A DNA stretch of 64,000 nt from positions 1,998,501 through 2,062,500 of the forward strand of contig CANUEZ040000164.1 of NCBI GenBank assembly GCA_948099385.1, in the 5' to 3' direction. The translations under genes and the position numbers were made by a program. Source of the stretch: Fasciola hepatica. Lineage: Eukaryota > Platyhelminthes > Trematoda > Plagiorchiida > Fasciolidae. Shown piece after piece: positions 34,641-45,289 of this stretch (the stretch's first letter is position 1; each line of letters starts with the position of its first letter). The notes under the pieces were generated by a model that was not told the origin of the DNA, did not search any database, and saw only the letters and a program-made list of their open reading frames with translations.

Positions 34641-36116
34641 CTAGTCGCAAAAACTTGCTGGGCAAACGATCTTCCGACCGGAACGTGAGACGGGAGCCTC
34701 ATTCACGGACGGGTGCGTAGGCGTGTTCTGCTGACTTGAACGTGAGACAGTATTCTCATTCGAGGACGTAGCAGGGCCAACTGGCTGCTGACTTGAACGT
34801 GAGACGATAGCCTCATTCAAAGTCGTAGCAGTACCAACTGGGTGCTGTCCTGAACGTGAGACGATAGCCTCATTTGAAGTCGTAGCAGGCAACGCTAACT
34901 GCAGACCTTGACGTGACACGGAGGTGTCGTCAATAGGTAGTGCAGGGTTAACATCGAATCTCATGTCAGCGGGCGACACGCTTTCATCAACGTACGCGGC
35001 TTTGAGACGATCGATGCTAACGGTATCGACGCGACCGTGTCGATCCAACTTAAAGGTCTTATCGTGACGAGAAATCACGCGAAATGGACCTTCGTAAGGC
35101 TGTTGTATTGGTTTCTGTACCGAATCAACACGAATGAATACATGCGAACAAGTTTCGAGTTCGGTGGGAACAAAAACCTGTCGTCGCTGCATTCGAGTCT
35201 GCGCCGGAGCGAGATTTTGCACGTACGTAGACAAACGGTGAACGTAAGTCCGTACGGCAAGTGAGTCTGTACTCCGTGGCGTAAAGAATTCCTCAGGCAG
35301 TCGTAATGTCGTGCCGTAGACAAACTCTGCGGCGGAACATTGGATATCTGCCTTTATGCAAGTCCTGATACCAAGCAGAACTAGCGGTAACGTTTCGTAC
35401 CAGTCGGGGCTCTCGTGTGCTCTAAGAGCCGCTTTGAGTTGGCGATGAAAACGTTCGACTAAACCATTCGATGCCGGATGGTACGCGGTCGTGCGAATGC
35501 GTTCCGTACCCAGCATGTGAGGTAATGAAGAGAATAGGTCGGACTCAAACTTTTGCCCTCGATCGGTAGTGGTTGTGGAAGGACAACCATATGAAGCTAT
35601 CCATCGTTCTATCAGATGTCAAGCCACTGATTCGGCCGTGACGACAGAGATGGGAATATCCTCGGGCCACCTCGTAAATCTATCGATGCACGTCAATAAA
35701 TAGGTATACCCGTGTGATGGGGACAATGGACCCACAATGTCTACGTGGACGTGATCGAAGCGAGCATCAGGCGTAACAAATGTACCGATAGGCGAAGCTA
35801 CGTGCCTATGCACTTTAGATCGTTGACGTTGTAGACACTGTTTTGCCCACATACGAACATCTTTATTCATGGACGGCCAGACGTATCGTGCAGCTACTAA
35901 TCGGAGACTGGCTGCGATGCCTGGATGTGAGAGTCCATGAAGGGTATCGAACACGAGACGTCGATATGCAGAGGGTGCGACTGGTCGAGATAAGCCAGTA
36001 GACATGTCGCAGAGTATAGGCCCAGCACTGGTGGCTAGAGGTACGGACTGACACTGTAGCGACGATGACTGAGCTGCTTCCATACATGAAGAATCCTGTG
36101 CCTGTGCTGCAGCCAT
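34641..36116 (-). pseudogene. Ty3 integrase (one in-frame stop)
   Basis: Integrase cuts and joins element DNA into the genome. The frame 36,116 to 34,641 is continuous except for one TGA at 35,619-35,621, probably a mutated Trp codon. The zinc-binding part has H60 and H64 (HGLSH) and C94, but the fourth ligand is Arg97 in place of Cys. The core has D126 (VDIVGP), the second D in TTTDRG (codon 35,562-35,564) and E in NGLVERF (codon 35,454-35,456). The last two are exactly 35 residues apart, the normal D,D-35-E spacing. A GPF module follows near residue 143 of the part after the stop, then a tail of five 19-residue repeats. The zinc-finger change and the stop argue that this copy is inactive. 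Confidence 0.95.
34662..34931 (-). repeat. 57-bp tandem repeat in the integrase tail
   Basis: Five imperfect units of 57 bp (19 codons) at the C-terminal end of the integrase frame. Units are phased by SNEAIVSRS, LNEAIVSRS, SNENTVSRS and VNEAPVSRS, with a more diverged first unit around DTSVSRQ. All stay in frame. The unit is rich in S, R, Q, P and T and looks disordered. Confidence 0.85.
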
Positions 36117-36665
36117 GGCAGGATGTCTAAAACCGGAGATTTAGTGGCATTAAGCGGAATACGCGACAAAGCATCTGCAACGCAGTTCGACTCACCTTTA
36201 ACGTGTCGTAGGTCAGTCGTGAACTGTGAAATGTAGTCTAAATGTCTGACTTCTCGTGGAGAGTAACGATCAGACTTAGTATGCAATGCATACGTCAGAG
36301 GCCTATGGTCTGTAAAGAGGATGAAATATCGACCCTCGACTGCATGGCGGAAGTGCTTAACGGCATTATATGCAGCCAGCAGTTCGCGACCAAAAGCACT
36401 ATATTTGGTTTCCGTGGGATTAAGGCGTCGAGAGAAGAACTCTAATGGCTGCCATATCCCAGAAACAGACTGTTGCAGGACCGCTCCGATGGCAAAGTCG
36501 TATGCATCCACCGCTATGCTTAGCGTGGCGGACGGAACTGGGTGCATGAGGAGCGTGGTCTGAGCTAATGTCACTTTAATCTCCGAAAACGCTACTCGTG
36601 CGGCATCCGTAAGCGACAACTTACGTGGATTGCCACGAAGTAGGTCAGTTAATGGAAGCAAACGT
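36035..36665 (-). pseudogene. Ty3 RNase H domain
   Basis: RNase H removes the RNA strand during reverse transcription. The open frame 36,661-36,035 contains all four catalytic acidic residues: D52 (VDAYDFAIG), E93 (GRELLA), D118 (FTDHRP) and D163 (VADALS). It begins in mid-domain, in a different frame from RT. A one-base deletion near 36,706-36,714, next to a run of four G on the minus strand, separates them, and the reading [10 protein letters not shown] can be followed across in the shifted frame. At the other end a one-base change near 36,124 separates it from integrase. Confidence 0.95.
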
Positions 36666-37500
36666 TCAGCGGCATGGGGTATGAAACGACGATAAAAGTT
36701 GACAACCCCAAAAATGCCCTGAGCTCTTTGATTGAGGACGGTACGGCGTAATCTAAAATAGCGCGCACTTTATCCTCGCAAGGCTTAATACCCTCTCGAG
36801 TGATCTTGTGGCCGAGGAACACAAGTTCCGGTTTGCCAAGTTCACATTTATCAGGATTGACTACTATTCGATGTTCGGACAAACGTTGAAATAGTAGCGT
36901 CAAATGTTGGAAATGTTCATCTACGCTCGACGATGCGATTAGCAAGTCATCGATATAGACGTGAACAAATTCCAAGTCTCGTGTAATGCTATCGATAAAC
37001 CTCTGGAATGTCTGAGCAGCATTTCGCAAACCAAAAGGCATACGAAGGAACTCAAACAAACCAAAAGGAGTCGTGATAGTGGTTTTCTCGACATCTTCAG
37101 CGGCGACTGGGATCTGGTGATAGGCTCGCACCAAATCGATCTTGGAAAACACAGTCGTGCCGTGAAGTGATGCCGTGATGTCGTGTATGTGGGGTATCGG
37201 ATAACTATCGTAACGGGTAACCGAATTTAGTGCGCGATAGTCGCCACATGGTCGCCAGCTAACGCCATCTTTCTTAAGAACCAGTTGCAGAGGTGAGGCC
37301 CATGGACTGTGAGAAGGACGAACAATACCTTTAGAAAGTAAGGTGTCAAACTCACGTTTGGCGAAAACCAATTTGTCCGGTGCCAGTCGGCGAGGTCGTG
37401 CCGTGTCTGGTGGTCCGTTAGTGACAATGTGGTGTGCCACACGCTCGGTCACTGCGTCTATCTCTTCAAATGGTTTAGTCAATATGGGAAAATTTAATAA
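36649..37500 (-). pseudogene. Ty3 reverse transcriptase
   Basis: Copies element RNA into DNA in the cytoplasmic particle. The frame is open for 277 codons from a TTG at 37,482, and RT-like sequence continues a few codons upstream, so 37,482 is not a true start but lies inside the polyprotein. Palm residues are intact: D116 ([14 protein letters not shown]) and D178-D179 (VYIDDLL). [17 protein letters not shown] lies between them. It ends at a frame change after LRAFLG near 36,710. Overlap with the protease frame at 37,475-37,500 reflects a frameshift near 37,500-37,540. Confidence 0.95.
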
Positions 37501-37990
37501 ACGAAGACTGAAAATCGTGCGGAATGTTAGAAAAGAAACTTGTCATTCGGTGTGCATCTTTTCGAGCTGCAATACCCGTAAATTTAATGTTCGACGAAGG
37601 ATCGATAAGCTGCAGCTTACGTGAATCAACAAGTAATTCATAGTGCTGCAGAAAATCGATTCCCAGTATGCCTGTGGGAACATCCGCAAGAATGAACGTC
37701 CACAGATACCGTCGTCGTGGTCCCAGGTTGACCGCAAGCTGTCTCGTGCCGTAGGTAGGAATGGAGGAACCATTCGCTGCTGACAGCCGAAGCAAAGAAG
37801 CTCGTGGCTTGTCTTTACCAACCGGCAAGACAGAAACTTGGGCCCCAGTATCGACTAGGAACCTAGCGTTAGTGCACGAATCATGCACGTAAAATAAACG
37901 GCCAACCTGAGACTGATTGCCGACGAGTACGGCCGCTTCTACTCGCCGGCAGTGGCGTTTCCCGCCGCGTATGATCACGGCTGTCTGCAC
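37475..37990 (-). pseudogene. Ty3 aspartic protease
   Basis: The protease that cuts Gag and Pol. The open frame 37,990-37,475 reads FLVDTGAQVSVLP with the active site D47-T48-G49, a middle strand SAANGSSIPTYGTR, and the second conserved loop ILGIDFL at residues 108-114. The first codon of the open frame (GTG) is not a real start. The domain is part of a Gag-Pol product and begins after the Gag zinc box. Length and order are normal for the CsRn1/Kabuki group. Confidence 0.95.
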
Positions 37991-38827
37991 CTACGGGCGG
38001 CTGGTCCGAAAACGCGATGAAACCAACAAAAGCCGCTGGTAGGATGATCAGGTTTGGATGAGGCAGGTGAGGCGGATTCACGGCGGACGTGGGCAGTGGA
38101 GGGCGCCCGTCCGTACGTTGTTTACGTAAGCTACTGCGAGGAGTAGGTATTTTAACTCTGTCCTTGAAGGACAGGCGGCGCAAGATGGCTCGAGCGTGCC
38201 GAGGCCTCTCCAGCGATTCATCCAGGTCGACAGCCCTAGGCTTGCTCGATGTCGTGGCAATGAGGGGATTAGCCCCACTGCCGACACGTGCGACAAATTT
38301 TGTCAGCCACGGCGGCTGCTCGTTCCAAGGACGAGTCCTCGAGGAGAGCAGTAACGGTGGTCTGAACGTGGGGGGAGGGGGGGTAGAGAGTCCAAACACA
38401 GTTCCTTAACTATCTCCGAATCCTTATCGGCGGGCCCTGCCAAAGACCGGAGATGAGCTAGGTGGCGGCTGGGTTTCGTATCCCCTATGGGGTGCCGTGC
38501 TAGTAGCTGACGTAACCGTTCCTCTCGAGAAGGAAGGAAATGTTGCAGTATAGCCTCCTTAAGCCGATCGTACGGCTGCACTTGAGGAGGGTTTATTACC
38601 AAATCCCTCACCGAGGCGATAACATCACCTGGAATTGCCTCTAAGGCATAGGAAAATCGTTGGCGTTGGCCAACAATCCTACGTGCCTCAAACTGCAGCT
38701 CTAAGGCTGCAAACCAAACCTCTGGATCATGAGGGATAAAAGCCACTCGTTTACAGGCAACTGCAGACAAAGTAAGATCTGTGTCGAGCTGCGCATATCC
38801 TCTGACATGGTTACGTTGCGATAACAT
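37960..38827 (-). pseudogene. Ty3 Gag (frame-broken)
   Basis: Gag forms the particle. The likely start is the ATG at 38,825-38,827 (MLSQRNHVRGYAQ). The N-terminal and capsid part (PHDPEVWFAALELQFEARRI, YDRLKEAILQHFLPSREERL) is open down to a C-rich run at 38,370-38,383, where a frame break occurs. The reading continues in another frame as ALLEDSSLERAAAVADKI and then stops. A third frame holds the zinc box CWFHRVFGPAARRCRQP near 38,028-37,978, whose fourth metal ligand codon has become a TGA stop (37,975-37,977). The C-x2-H-x9-C pattern is unlike the usual CCHC and fits the CHCC box reported for CsRn1. Confidence 0.9.
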
Positions 38828-38930
38828 ATCGTAAAAAATATATATCGTGCAACGAAAGGAGGACGTAAAACGGCGATAAATCACAGACTCACAGGGCGAG
38901 CGAATAATCCAGGAGGTTCTGGAAGTTATT

Positions 38931-38940
38931 TGGCTCACCA
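38931..38940 (-). other. Primer-binding site of Ty3 element
   Basis: Minus strand, one base inside the 5' LTR: TGGTGAGCC. TGG pairs with the CCA end of a tRNA. The first six bases match the TGGTGA expected for tRNA-Trp, the primer known for the CsRn1 clade, but the match is not perfect afterwards. The tRNA assignment is an inference. Confidence 0.6.
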
Positions 38941-38941
38941 A

Positions 38942-39351
38942 TATAGAAGACGTTGGGGAGCGGCTGGCGAACGTGTCTCCTATCGGGTCTAGCAGCGAAT
39001 ACCAACGATATCCCCTCTATCGGACGAATAGAGAAGACGTAAGTCGGTTCGCAGATGCTAGGTGTATTCTATATATCGTGGCACCGAAACAGTACCGATA
39101 CGAGAAATACATCGAACGGAAAACGGAACGAAACGCGACGGCTGTGCTGAGAGCGAACCGCGAGCGAACGAACGAAAGTGAGTGATTTAAAACGAGGTCG
39201 ACGGAAACCTCGGAAAAGTCAGTCCAGTAAAACGTAGGCAACCGGAAAACACTGAGGTCAATGTCAAACGTCAGAAAAGATCGTGGTGAAAACAGATCCA
39301 AAATGGTGTCCAGAAAATAATCATTTTCTCAAAACGATCGATGTCACTACA
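38942..39351 (-). repeat. 5' LTR of Ty3 element
   Basis: 410 bp, the promoter-bearing copy for the minus-strand element. Differs from the 3' LTR at three positions (39,112, 39,189 and 39,342). A TATATA-like stretch in the first half could serve as core promoter, but this was not established. Confidence 0.95.
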
Positions 39352-39355
39352 AGTC
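39352..39355. repeat. Target-site duplication AGTC (right)
   Basis: Second half of the 4-bp duplication created by insertion of the Ty3 element. Confidence 0.85.
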
Positions 39356-42300
39356 CTACTCGTCACCAACACGGAATTCTCTACTACCTCTCCGCCAGGC
39401 CTTTACCTTTATTGCGGCTCCTCCTTTTCATGTAGATCATCCTTTGCCATTTCGACCGCTATGAGATTCAGCCGAAAAACCATTCAGACTGACACCCGTT
39501 GTTTCACCTTATGCTTCAGATTTGCCCGAATAATTTATTGCGGGGCAGTAATTTACCACGCAGCATGCTTTACTCCTTCATTCAAACTTATGTCTGCTTG
39601 TAAACTCCCCCATTGCCGGCTGCAATGATTAAAGTCTGATTACCTGGCGTTACCCCATCGGAGCCCTGTTTTCGTCCTAAATATCTCCCCGAAAACTGCT
39701 GAGCACTTCTCACAGCAAGAAATCTTTCGTACAGGCCATAATGCCTGTTCTAAAACCCCACTACCATCTACCAGCACACAGCAGCTCCTACCAGCAAACC
39801 TTGACCGCGTAACCTACTCTCACCTACGATGGCTTTAGGTTGTAGACGTGCTATCCAGCAATTCCGCTGTTTATTATTACTGCAACACTCCTCTCTCAGC
39901 AACATCCCGTTGGTCAGCTTCTGATGCAAACTCCAGCCTTCAACTGCCCCCTCCAATTCTTCCCTCAGATTCGGCGAGAGTCTATCTGGGCTGTTCTCTC
40001 CCTCATAATTAACCGTCTCGATAGACACAAGAAGAGTTCTCATCAGTCATCCGGGGGCATGCTCCGAATTGTCAGTATAATATACTTACTCATTACGCTT
40101 CCCATCATTTTTTATTTATTCGACCGATAATGACCTTGTTTTCGTTTGAGCCACCTCCGCCAAAATTAGCCATACGCCATGAACATTTTGATCCTCGTTT
40201 TCTCACACTCCACGCGCTCTACTCCTTCACGCCAATCTTCTTTACAGGTTTTCCGAGGAACACCGATATTTCAACCTCTTTCGTCTATAACGAGCCGCGT
40301 GCAACTTGCCTCCTTCCAACTTTCCACCGCATATAATTCAAGCACATTGGTCTCCTGCAAGCTCTGCAATCACTGTTGGTTCTCCATAATTGCTTTTCTG
40401 CGGCATTTGCTTGGATACCTGATCCGCCGTTTTGCCTTGAATATTTGAATCTTTTTACTATTGCCCGATGACAGGTTGCATATAGCGCACAAGTTTTATT
40501 CATTTTAGCGCAATCTAACAACGATCATTACTGCTGCCAGAAGGCTATCGCTATTTTGTGCCCGTTTTGAATAGTGTTAATTTCTTCAGCCTGTGAACGG
40601 TGTTGCTCCTCTACGGCGTACACCTATATATGTCTCTCAAACCACTGCAAAAGTAAACGGATATGCCGATAGCACATTATTGAGAAAGCGCTTGCCTTTC
40701 GCGTGACTTAAGTATCCAATTTACAAACATGGCTTAAAGGGAAGAGTATATAACGGAGCCAGCAAACTCTGTACACCTGATATGCCTGAATGAACCGGAA
40801 CGTTTAGGAATTCCATCAAAATGAATACCCCCGGCTTCTTGTCAGGAGACAATGCAAAGTATGTGCAAAGTAAACGACCTCCACCAGTCCCTCATAGCAA
40901 GGTTTTCTTGAAGCCTTCTTTCGGAGGCGAGCACGACCGGATTGTTCGTTCACCATCCCAAATCAGGAACCACAAGTTCATACATAGCCGCCAAAACAGT
41001 CCCAGTGAAAAAATACAGACACTAATGCCTCCCACAGTACAAAAACCATTACCAGTTGGTGCAAGGCCATATCTCGTAGACATATTCCTGTGTAGCAGCT
41101 GGGCCACCTAACCAGAACAAGATGAGCAGCAAATTTAAATAGGAACTACCGAGGATGTATCACCGCTGGTAGACGCATGATACCTAACCGTTGGGCACAC
41201 AGCCTAAGGCCATCAAGCAGGAGGCCACCAGGGCCACGTATAAACCTCGAGATAGACCGCAGCACAGCATTTCCCTTCATATCTTGTCCCACTGATTTAC
41301 GTCCACTGAAGTTTGCCGGGCAGGTTGCTATCGAGAGAGGGAAAACTGATGTGTACAAGAAAGGGAAGTTATTTGGTTTTCTGGCTTCCGTTTCTGAACT
41401 AAGCCCCCGATTCGACTGGCGGATGGTTCAAAACCATTCTGGGTACCCTGTTACTCTTGTGAAGCATTCGCATATCGTTTTGCTTTCAGTCTGCGGCATT
41501 CGACCGGTAAGCACAATCGGGTCCTCAAAGGTGACTTCGCGCTCGTTCCCAGCCGATTATTTCGGCATTTTCGGCCAAGAGACCCGAAGATTCACAGGCA
41601 GGAGAGAAATGATGGACGGCTTGTATAAAGGATTCAAGAAACCCGGTTCAACTCATCAGCATTCACTTCACGGGATATCCTTATCGGAACTCCGATTGTC
41701 TGCTGTAGCGCACGGGGTCGTTGTCACAAGTCGGACCATCACCGTTGCCCCAAGCATGATTCGCTCAGCTTGAACTTTGTTTCGACTGCATTCGGTAATC
41801 TCGCCTTCTGTTTCTAGTCCTCTGCCGTAATTTAGCTGCAGTTGTTGATTTGTTGCTCAATTTGGAGTGTAAGAGCCCAGAAGGCACACTTTTGAGGTTT
41901 GGTTATTGCGAGGTTGCCTAATTTGTTGTTTATGGTACCGTAGCTATTTGGAATCGACTTTGTTTTGAATTGCGTCCGAATTATTCTCTACAGTCGCTCA
42001 GAATTTCGATTTGTTGGACTTCACAGCTCTTTTCGTCAAAAACTTTATCCACGTTGTTTTTGGTTGTGCTCTTATTCTGTATTTCTACCGCCGGTTTGCG
42101 CTGGGAGTGAACATCGCATCCAGTCTGCCTGACGTATATCTCCAAACCGACAGTCACGTCTTGTGATAATTTGCTTGGCTGCCCAAAGTTCCTTCTAGAG
42201 ATTTCCAAGTTCTTTGCATAGAGTAACTCCGAGTTCCGCACGGCATCTCCCTCTGATGATTCCCTGGCACATCCACTATGTTTGCACATTTTTTTATAAG

Positions 42301-42555
42301 AATCTGTGTTCCGGGCTTGATACGTTACTTTCAGTAAAATTGCCGCAAGTTTCCGGAATTTGGAGGGCTGTTCAGTAAAATAATGGAACGTAGTCATTCT
42401 GCTGCAGGAATATCAAAAAGCTTTTAGCTTGTGGTCACTACTTCCACTATTGCCCTTCGCAAAGTTCTATAACCATAGAATTACTTACCTGGATTGTGAA
42501 CGTTGGTACAGAAATTTCCCCCAAGTTAAATATTGCCATGGACTTGCCACATTAC
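39356..42555. other. No identified gene; contains a 198-codon ORF
   Basis: The longest frame is 41,177-41,773 (plus, 198 codons). It is basic and rich in S and R, with no motif I recognise and no visible splice context. Another plus frame at 40,821-41,111 starts with ATG about 70 bp after a TATATAA at 40,747-40,753. A minus frame of 138 codons lies at 42,397-41,981. None could be assigned to a TE domain or a host family. The sequence beyond 39,356 was joined to 33,669 before the Ty3 insertion, so its start may be upstream LINE sequence. Confidence 0.4.
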
Positions 42556-42559
42556 GGTG

Positions 42560-42840
42560 TTAAATCTTGTTTGTCCATCCCATTCCTATATTGAGACTCT
42601 GAAATTCGCTTCATTCTATCACCGCGCGTCTACCTTTTCCGAAGTGACTAACTTTGGTCTTACTTGGCTCAGGTGCTCATCTTGTCACACAGATAATTTA
42701 ATTACCATTTTTGAGTCGCTTTATTGTCATATTTTAGGTTTGTTTTTTCGTCAATTTTTTATAGTGTAATCAAGTTTTGTGAAAAAAACAAAACAATCTA
42801 ATTTTCAGCCTGGGATTTACAAATGGCCTCGCATTGTCCA
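42560..42840 (+). repeat. Left LTR-like repeat of plus-strand BEL
   Basis: Direct-repeat partner of 49,105-49,370. The best block begins CTTGGCTCAGGTGCTC and includes CATATTNTAGGTTTGTTTTT and ATAGTGTAATCAAG, about 87% alike over 110 bp by eye. Position before Gag suggests a 5' LTR. Outer boundaries are not fixed. Confidence 0.65.
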
Positions 42841-43299
42841 GCTTGCCTTATATTACGCAAATAGATTCATTTAGAGAATAAGCAGAAATGCCCATTAGGG
42901 GGTCAAAGTAGCATGAAACTCAACAGGAATAAGTTCGACAACAGGTTGGATGCATCTGATTTTCTAGAGGTTTTCTGATTTGTGATTACAGTCAGTGAGA
43001 GCCGATGTGGTACTAAGACTACACTTGATTATAAAAATGTTGATTCTTCCAAGCTCAGCATATTGAACCTGGAACTGCAGTTAATATCCGATAGGTAGCA
43101 GACCCAGGATGCAGATTAATTTAGACAAAGCGGGCTACAGAGAAGAGCCACTGAAAACGGTCCCTACAATGAACCGATGCAGCCATCATTCGACCAACCT
43201 GGAGTGGAACTGACAGTCTTCGACGCACGACCATAAAAATGCTGCAAAATTGTTAAACGATTTTAAACCCTTTGTCAGAGCTAGGGTGACCGATCTGGG

Positions 43300-43690
43300 G
43301 AGAGGTTGACGTATCCAACCCACTATTTCCGCGGACGAGCTAGGGGCCTATTGACCCTGGACCTAGATCAAAGCTACTCAGGAACGAGGAAAATTTTGGA
43401 TGATCAGCTTGGTCAGCCGTTTAAAGTTGCCCACAGTTTGGTAACTGGCTTGATATTAGAAGCCAAGCCAACAAAGGGCGTCGTCTACTCCGTGACCGAC
43501 CCCACCACTGGGAATCAAAATAATATCATAGCCCCTGACAACTTGGGAAACAGGTCTGATCCCGACGCGTCGAAATTCCCGCATGCGATAGTTCGACTTC
43601 TCTGGTCAGAAATTGATGTTGGCTGGGTCGAGGAGACAGAACGCACAAGCCCGGCCACGGAGAAGCCAATTTCGAGGGCTTGACGGATTA
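43300..43690 (+). pseudogene. BEL/Pao Gag relic
   Basis: The frame 43,306-43,683 contains TRKILDDQLGQPFKVAHSLV, the same block as ILKDLLGQPFKAARS in the minus-strand BEL at 22.6 kb, followed by RSDPDASKFPHAIVRLL, which fits the later capsid segment. Structural particle protein. The upstream part and the zinc knuckle are lost or unreadable. Confidence 0.8.
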
Positions 43691-44439
43691 CTTGGACAGG
43701 GGGCGAAAATGGCCGACAGTGGATTTGGTGGACCCTGTCGTGCCAGCAGTAAAGAGAATAGGCAAAGCGCTGCTCAAATTTAGACCATGCCGCGGAAGCA
43801 CTCAGAACACCAGCCTTGGACAAGCATCCACGCCATTTCATGTGAGAGTATAACCATTCCAGACTGCTAAGCTTGTAATGCCAATCACGGGATGAAAGTT
43901 GACAGGGGAACCTCACAGCTACAATCAATGAACTTTGGCACAAGATAGAAGCGGGAGGAGCTTGATTCAAGTGCTTCAGAACCTCTTATCTAGCGGCTAC
44001 TTGTAGAGCGAGAGTCAGATATTGGCTCATTGAAGTAGCCCAGGCGGACGCTATCGTTTGCTGCTCCAGGTGAAGAAAGGTACGCCTGATGAACATACAA
44101 GGTCCAGTTTTATTTGTACAACGTTACGGTCTGCCCACGAGCCAGTATGTCTGGACGTAGTTATTATGGGATTGGTGACCCCTGATTGTGTGACTAAACC
44201 TTTGAATTTTGTCGACGGCAAACATGGTACAGGAGCAACTTGCGAATAAACACCGAATGCGGAGGAGGCCGAGGTCGTTGGCAGGAATGTGGTTCAGTAA
44301 GTTATGCATCCGCAAAAGCGGAACGCAGAACAGCAGTTTAATTTCACAACCTAAGGGGCCATCAGCTTTCACTATCACGAGAAGACCGTTTCGCACTGCA
44401 GACGGCACGGGAAGGAAACAGAAGCCAGCAGAATTAATT

Positions 44440-45150
44440 CCAGATGCCCGTAGCATGGCACCCACTGGGCAATCATCTGGTATGCTACAAGATTTTCGCC
44501 CTTAGGAGTGCCCTGCATTTGGAAAGGGGCTTTAGCAGGGAAAGACACCTACTAGAGCGGCTCCCAGAGGTGATGATGCGGGATGAGGCACCCGGATGCA
44601 CAGAACGTATGACTCCCAATAAAGACGCCAAGGAAAGTACGAGGTACTTTCCTCATCACTCAAATTTCCGTTCCAAAGAATCTGAAGAACTTCTTGTGGT
44701 TCTTAAATGAGCGTCCGTATTTCAACAGAACCCATTATGTGATCCTTTATTGCTAGGACCAGATGGGACAACCCCGCTGATCGAGGTTGGGTGTCGATTC
44801 AGACTAGATGGAGTAATTATGTCGGTTGACATCAGAGGTGCTCCCCCGAGCAAAGTTACCAGCATGAGAAAAAACGCATCGCGTTTTATGGTCGGACTAG
44901 AACAACATGGACAAGTCGAAGATAGATTGCAGAATGGGAGTTCATCCGTTTGGAACAATATCCGCACCATTTTGTGCGAAATGTGCCCCACGGGAAACTG
45001 CAAGCAAGTACGTTGACTCGGTCCACCGGACAAAAGTAGATAGCGTCAGCAAGGATTCCTATGTTGACGACCGTACTGGGTTTTTTAATTACACCGGGAT
45101 GGCCATAACACACTTTGGAAGTTTGAGAGGATTGCCGGAGAAGGGCTGAT
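44440..45150 (+). pseudogene. BEL/Pao RT relic
   Basis: STRYFPHHSNFRS at about 44,640-44,676 equals the WYLPHHxV entry motif. LLLGPDGTTPLIEVGCRFRL follows near 44,749-44,808, then VIMSVDIRGAPPSKV, equal to VAVMADIExMFHQV with the first catalytic D kept. The catalytic tyrosine-aspartate box (YVDDxL) survives only as DSYVDDRTGF near 45,055-45,085. Frames change twice. Confidence 0.85.
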
Positions 45151-45289
45151 TCCGCCTCACCAAGAGGACGTCAAACGCTCCAGAGGTCCTGGAAGTCTTT
45201 CAGCACAATGAAAAACAGAAAAGTTTTGAGAGCAAAAAGAATCACTTCTCCCGACGGAAAGCAGAGTTACAGTAGAATGCTGATAATGA

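Larger units (their letters stand above)
33674..39351 (-). mobile_element. Ty3/gypsy LTR retrotransposon, CsRn1-like, full length but frame-broken
   Basis: A 5,678-bp insertion on the minus strand with two 410-bp LTRs, AGTC target duplication, primer-binding site, and gag, protease, RT, RNase H and integrase in Ty3 order. RT wording ([27 protein letters not shown]), the C-x2-H-x9-C-x3-C type Gag zinc box and a TGGTGA primer site are features known for the CsRn1 clade described from a liver fluke. The LTRs differ at 3 of 410 positions, so insertion is recent, yet the coding part has at least five frame breaks and two stop codons. It needs helper proteins to move, if it moves at all. It sits next to an old LINE on the same strand. 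Confidence 0.95.

Noticed and set aside
35037..37624. Plus-strand ORFs across the Ty3 pol region
   Set aside because: They are antisense shadows of the real minus-strand RT, RNase H and integrase frames.
41981..42397. Plus reading FYRRF and a 138-codon minus ORF as a Ty3 or host gene
   Set aside because: Only a five-residue match with no neighbouring motif; the minus ORF has no recognisable domain.
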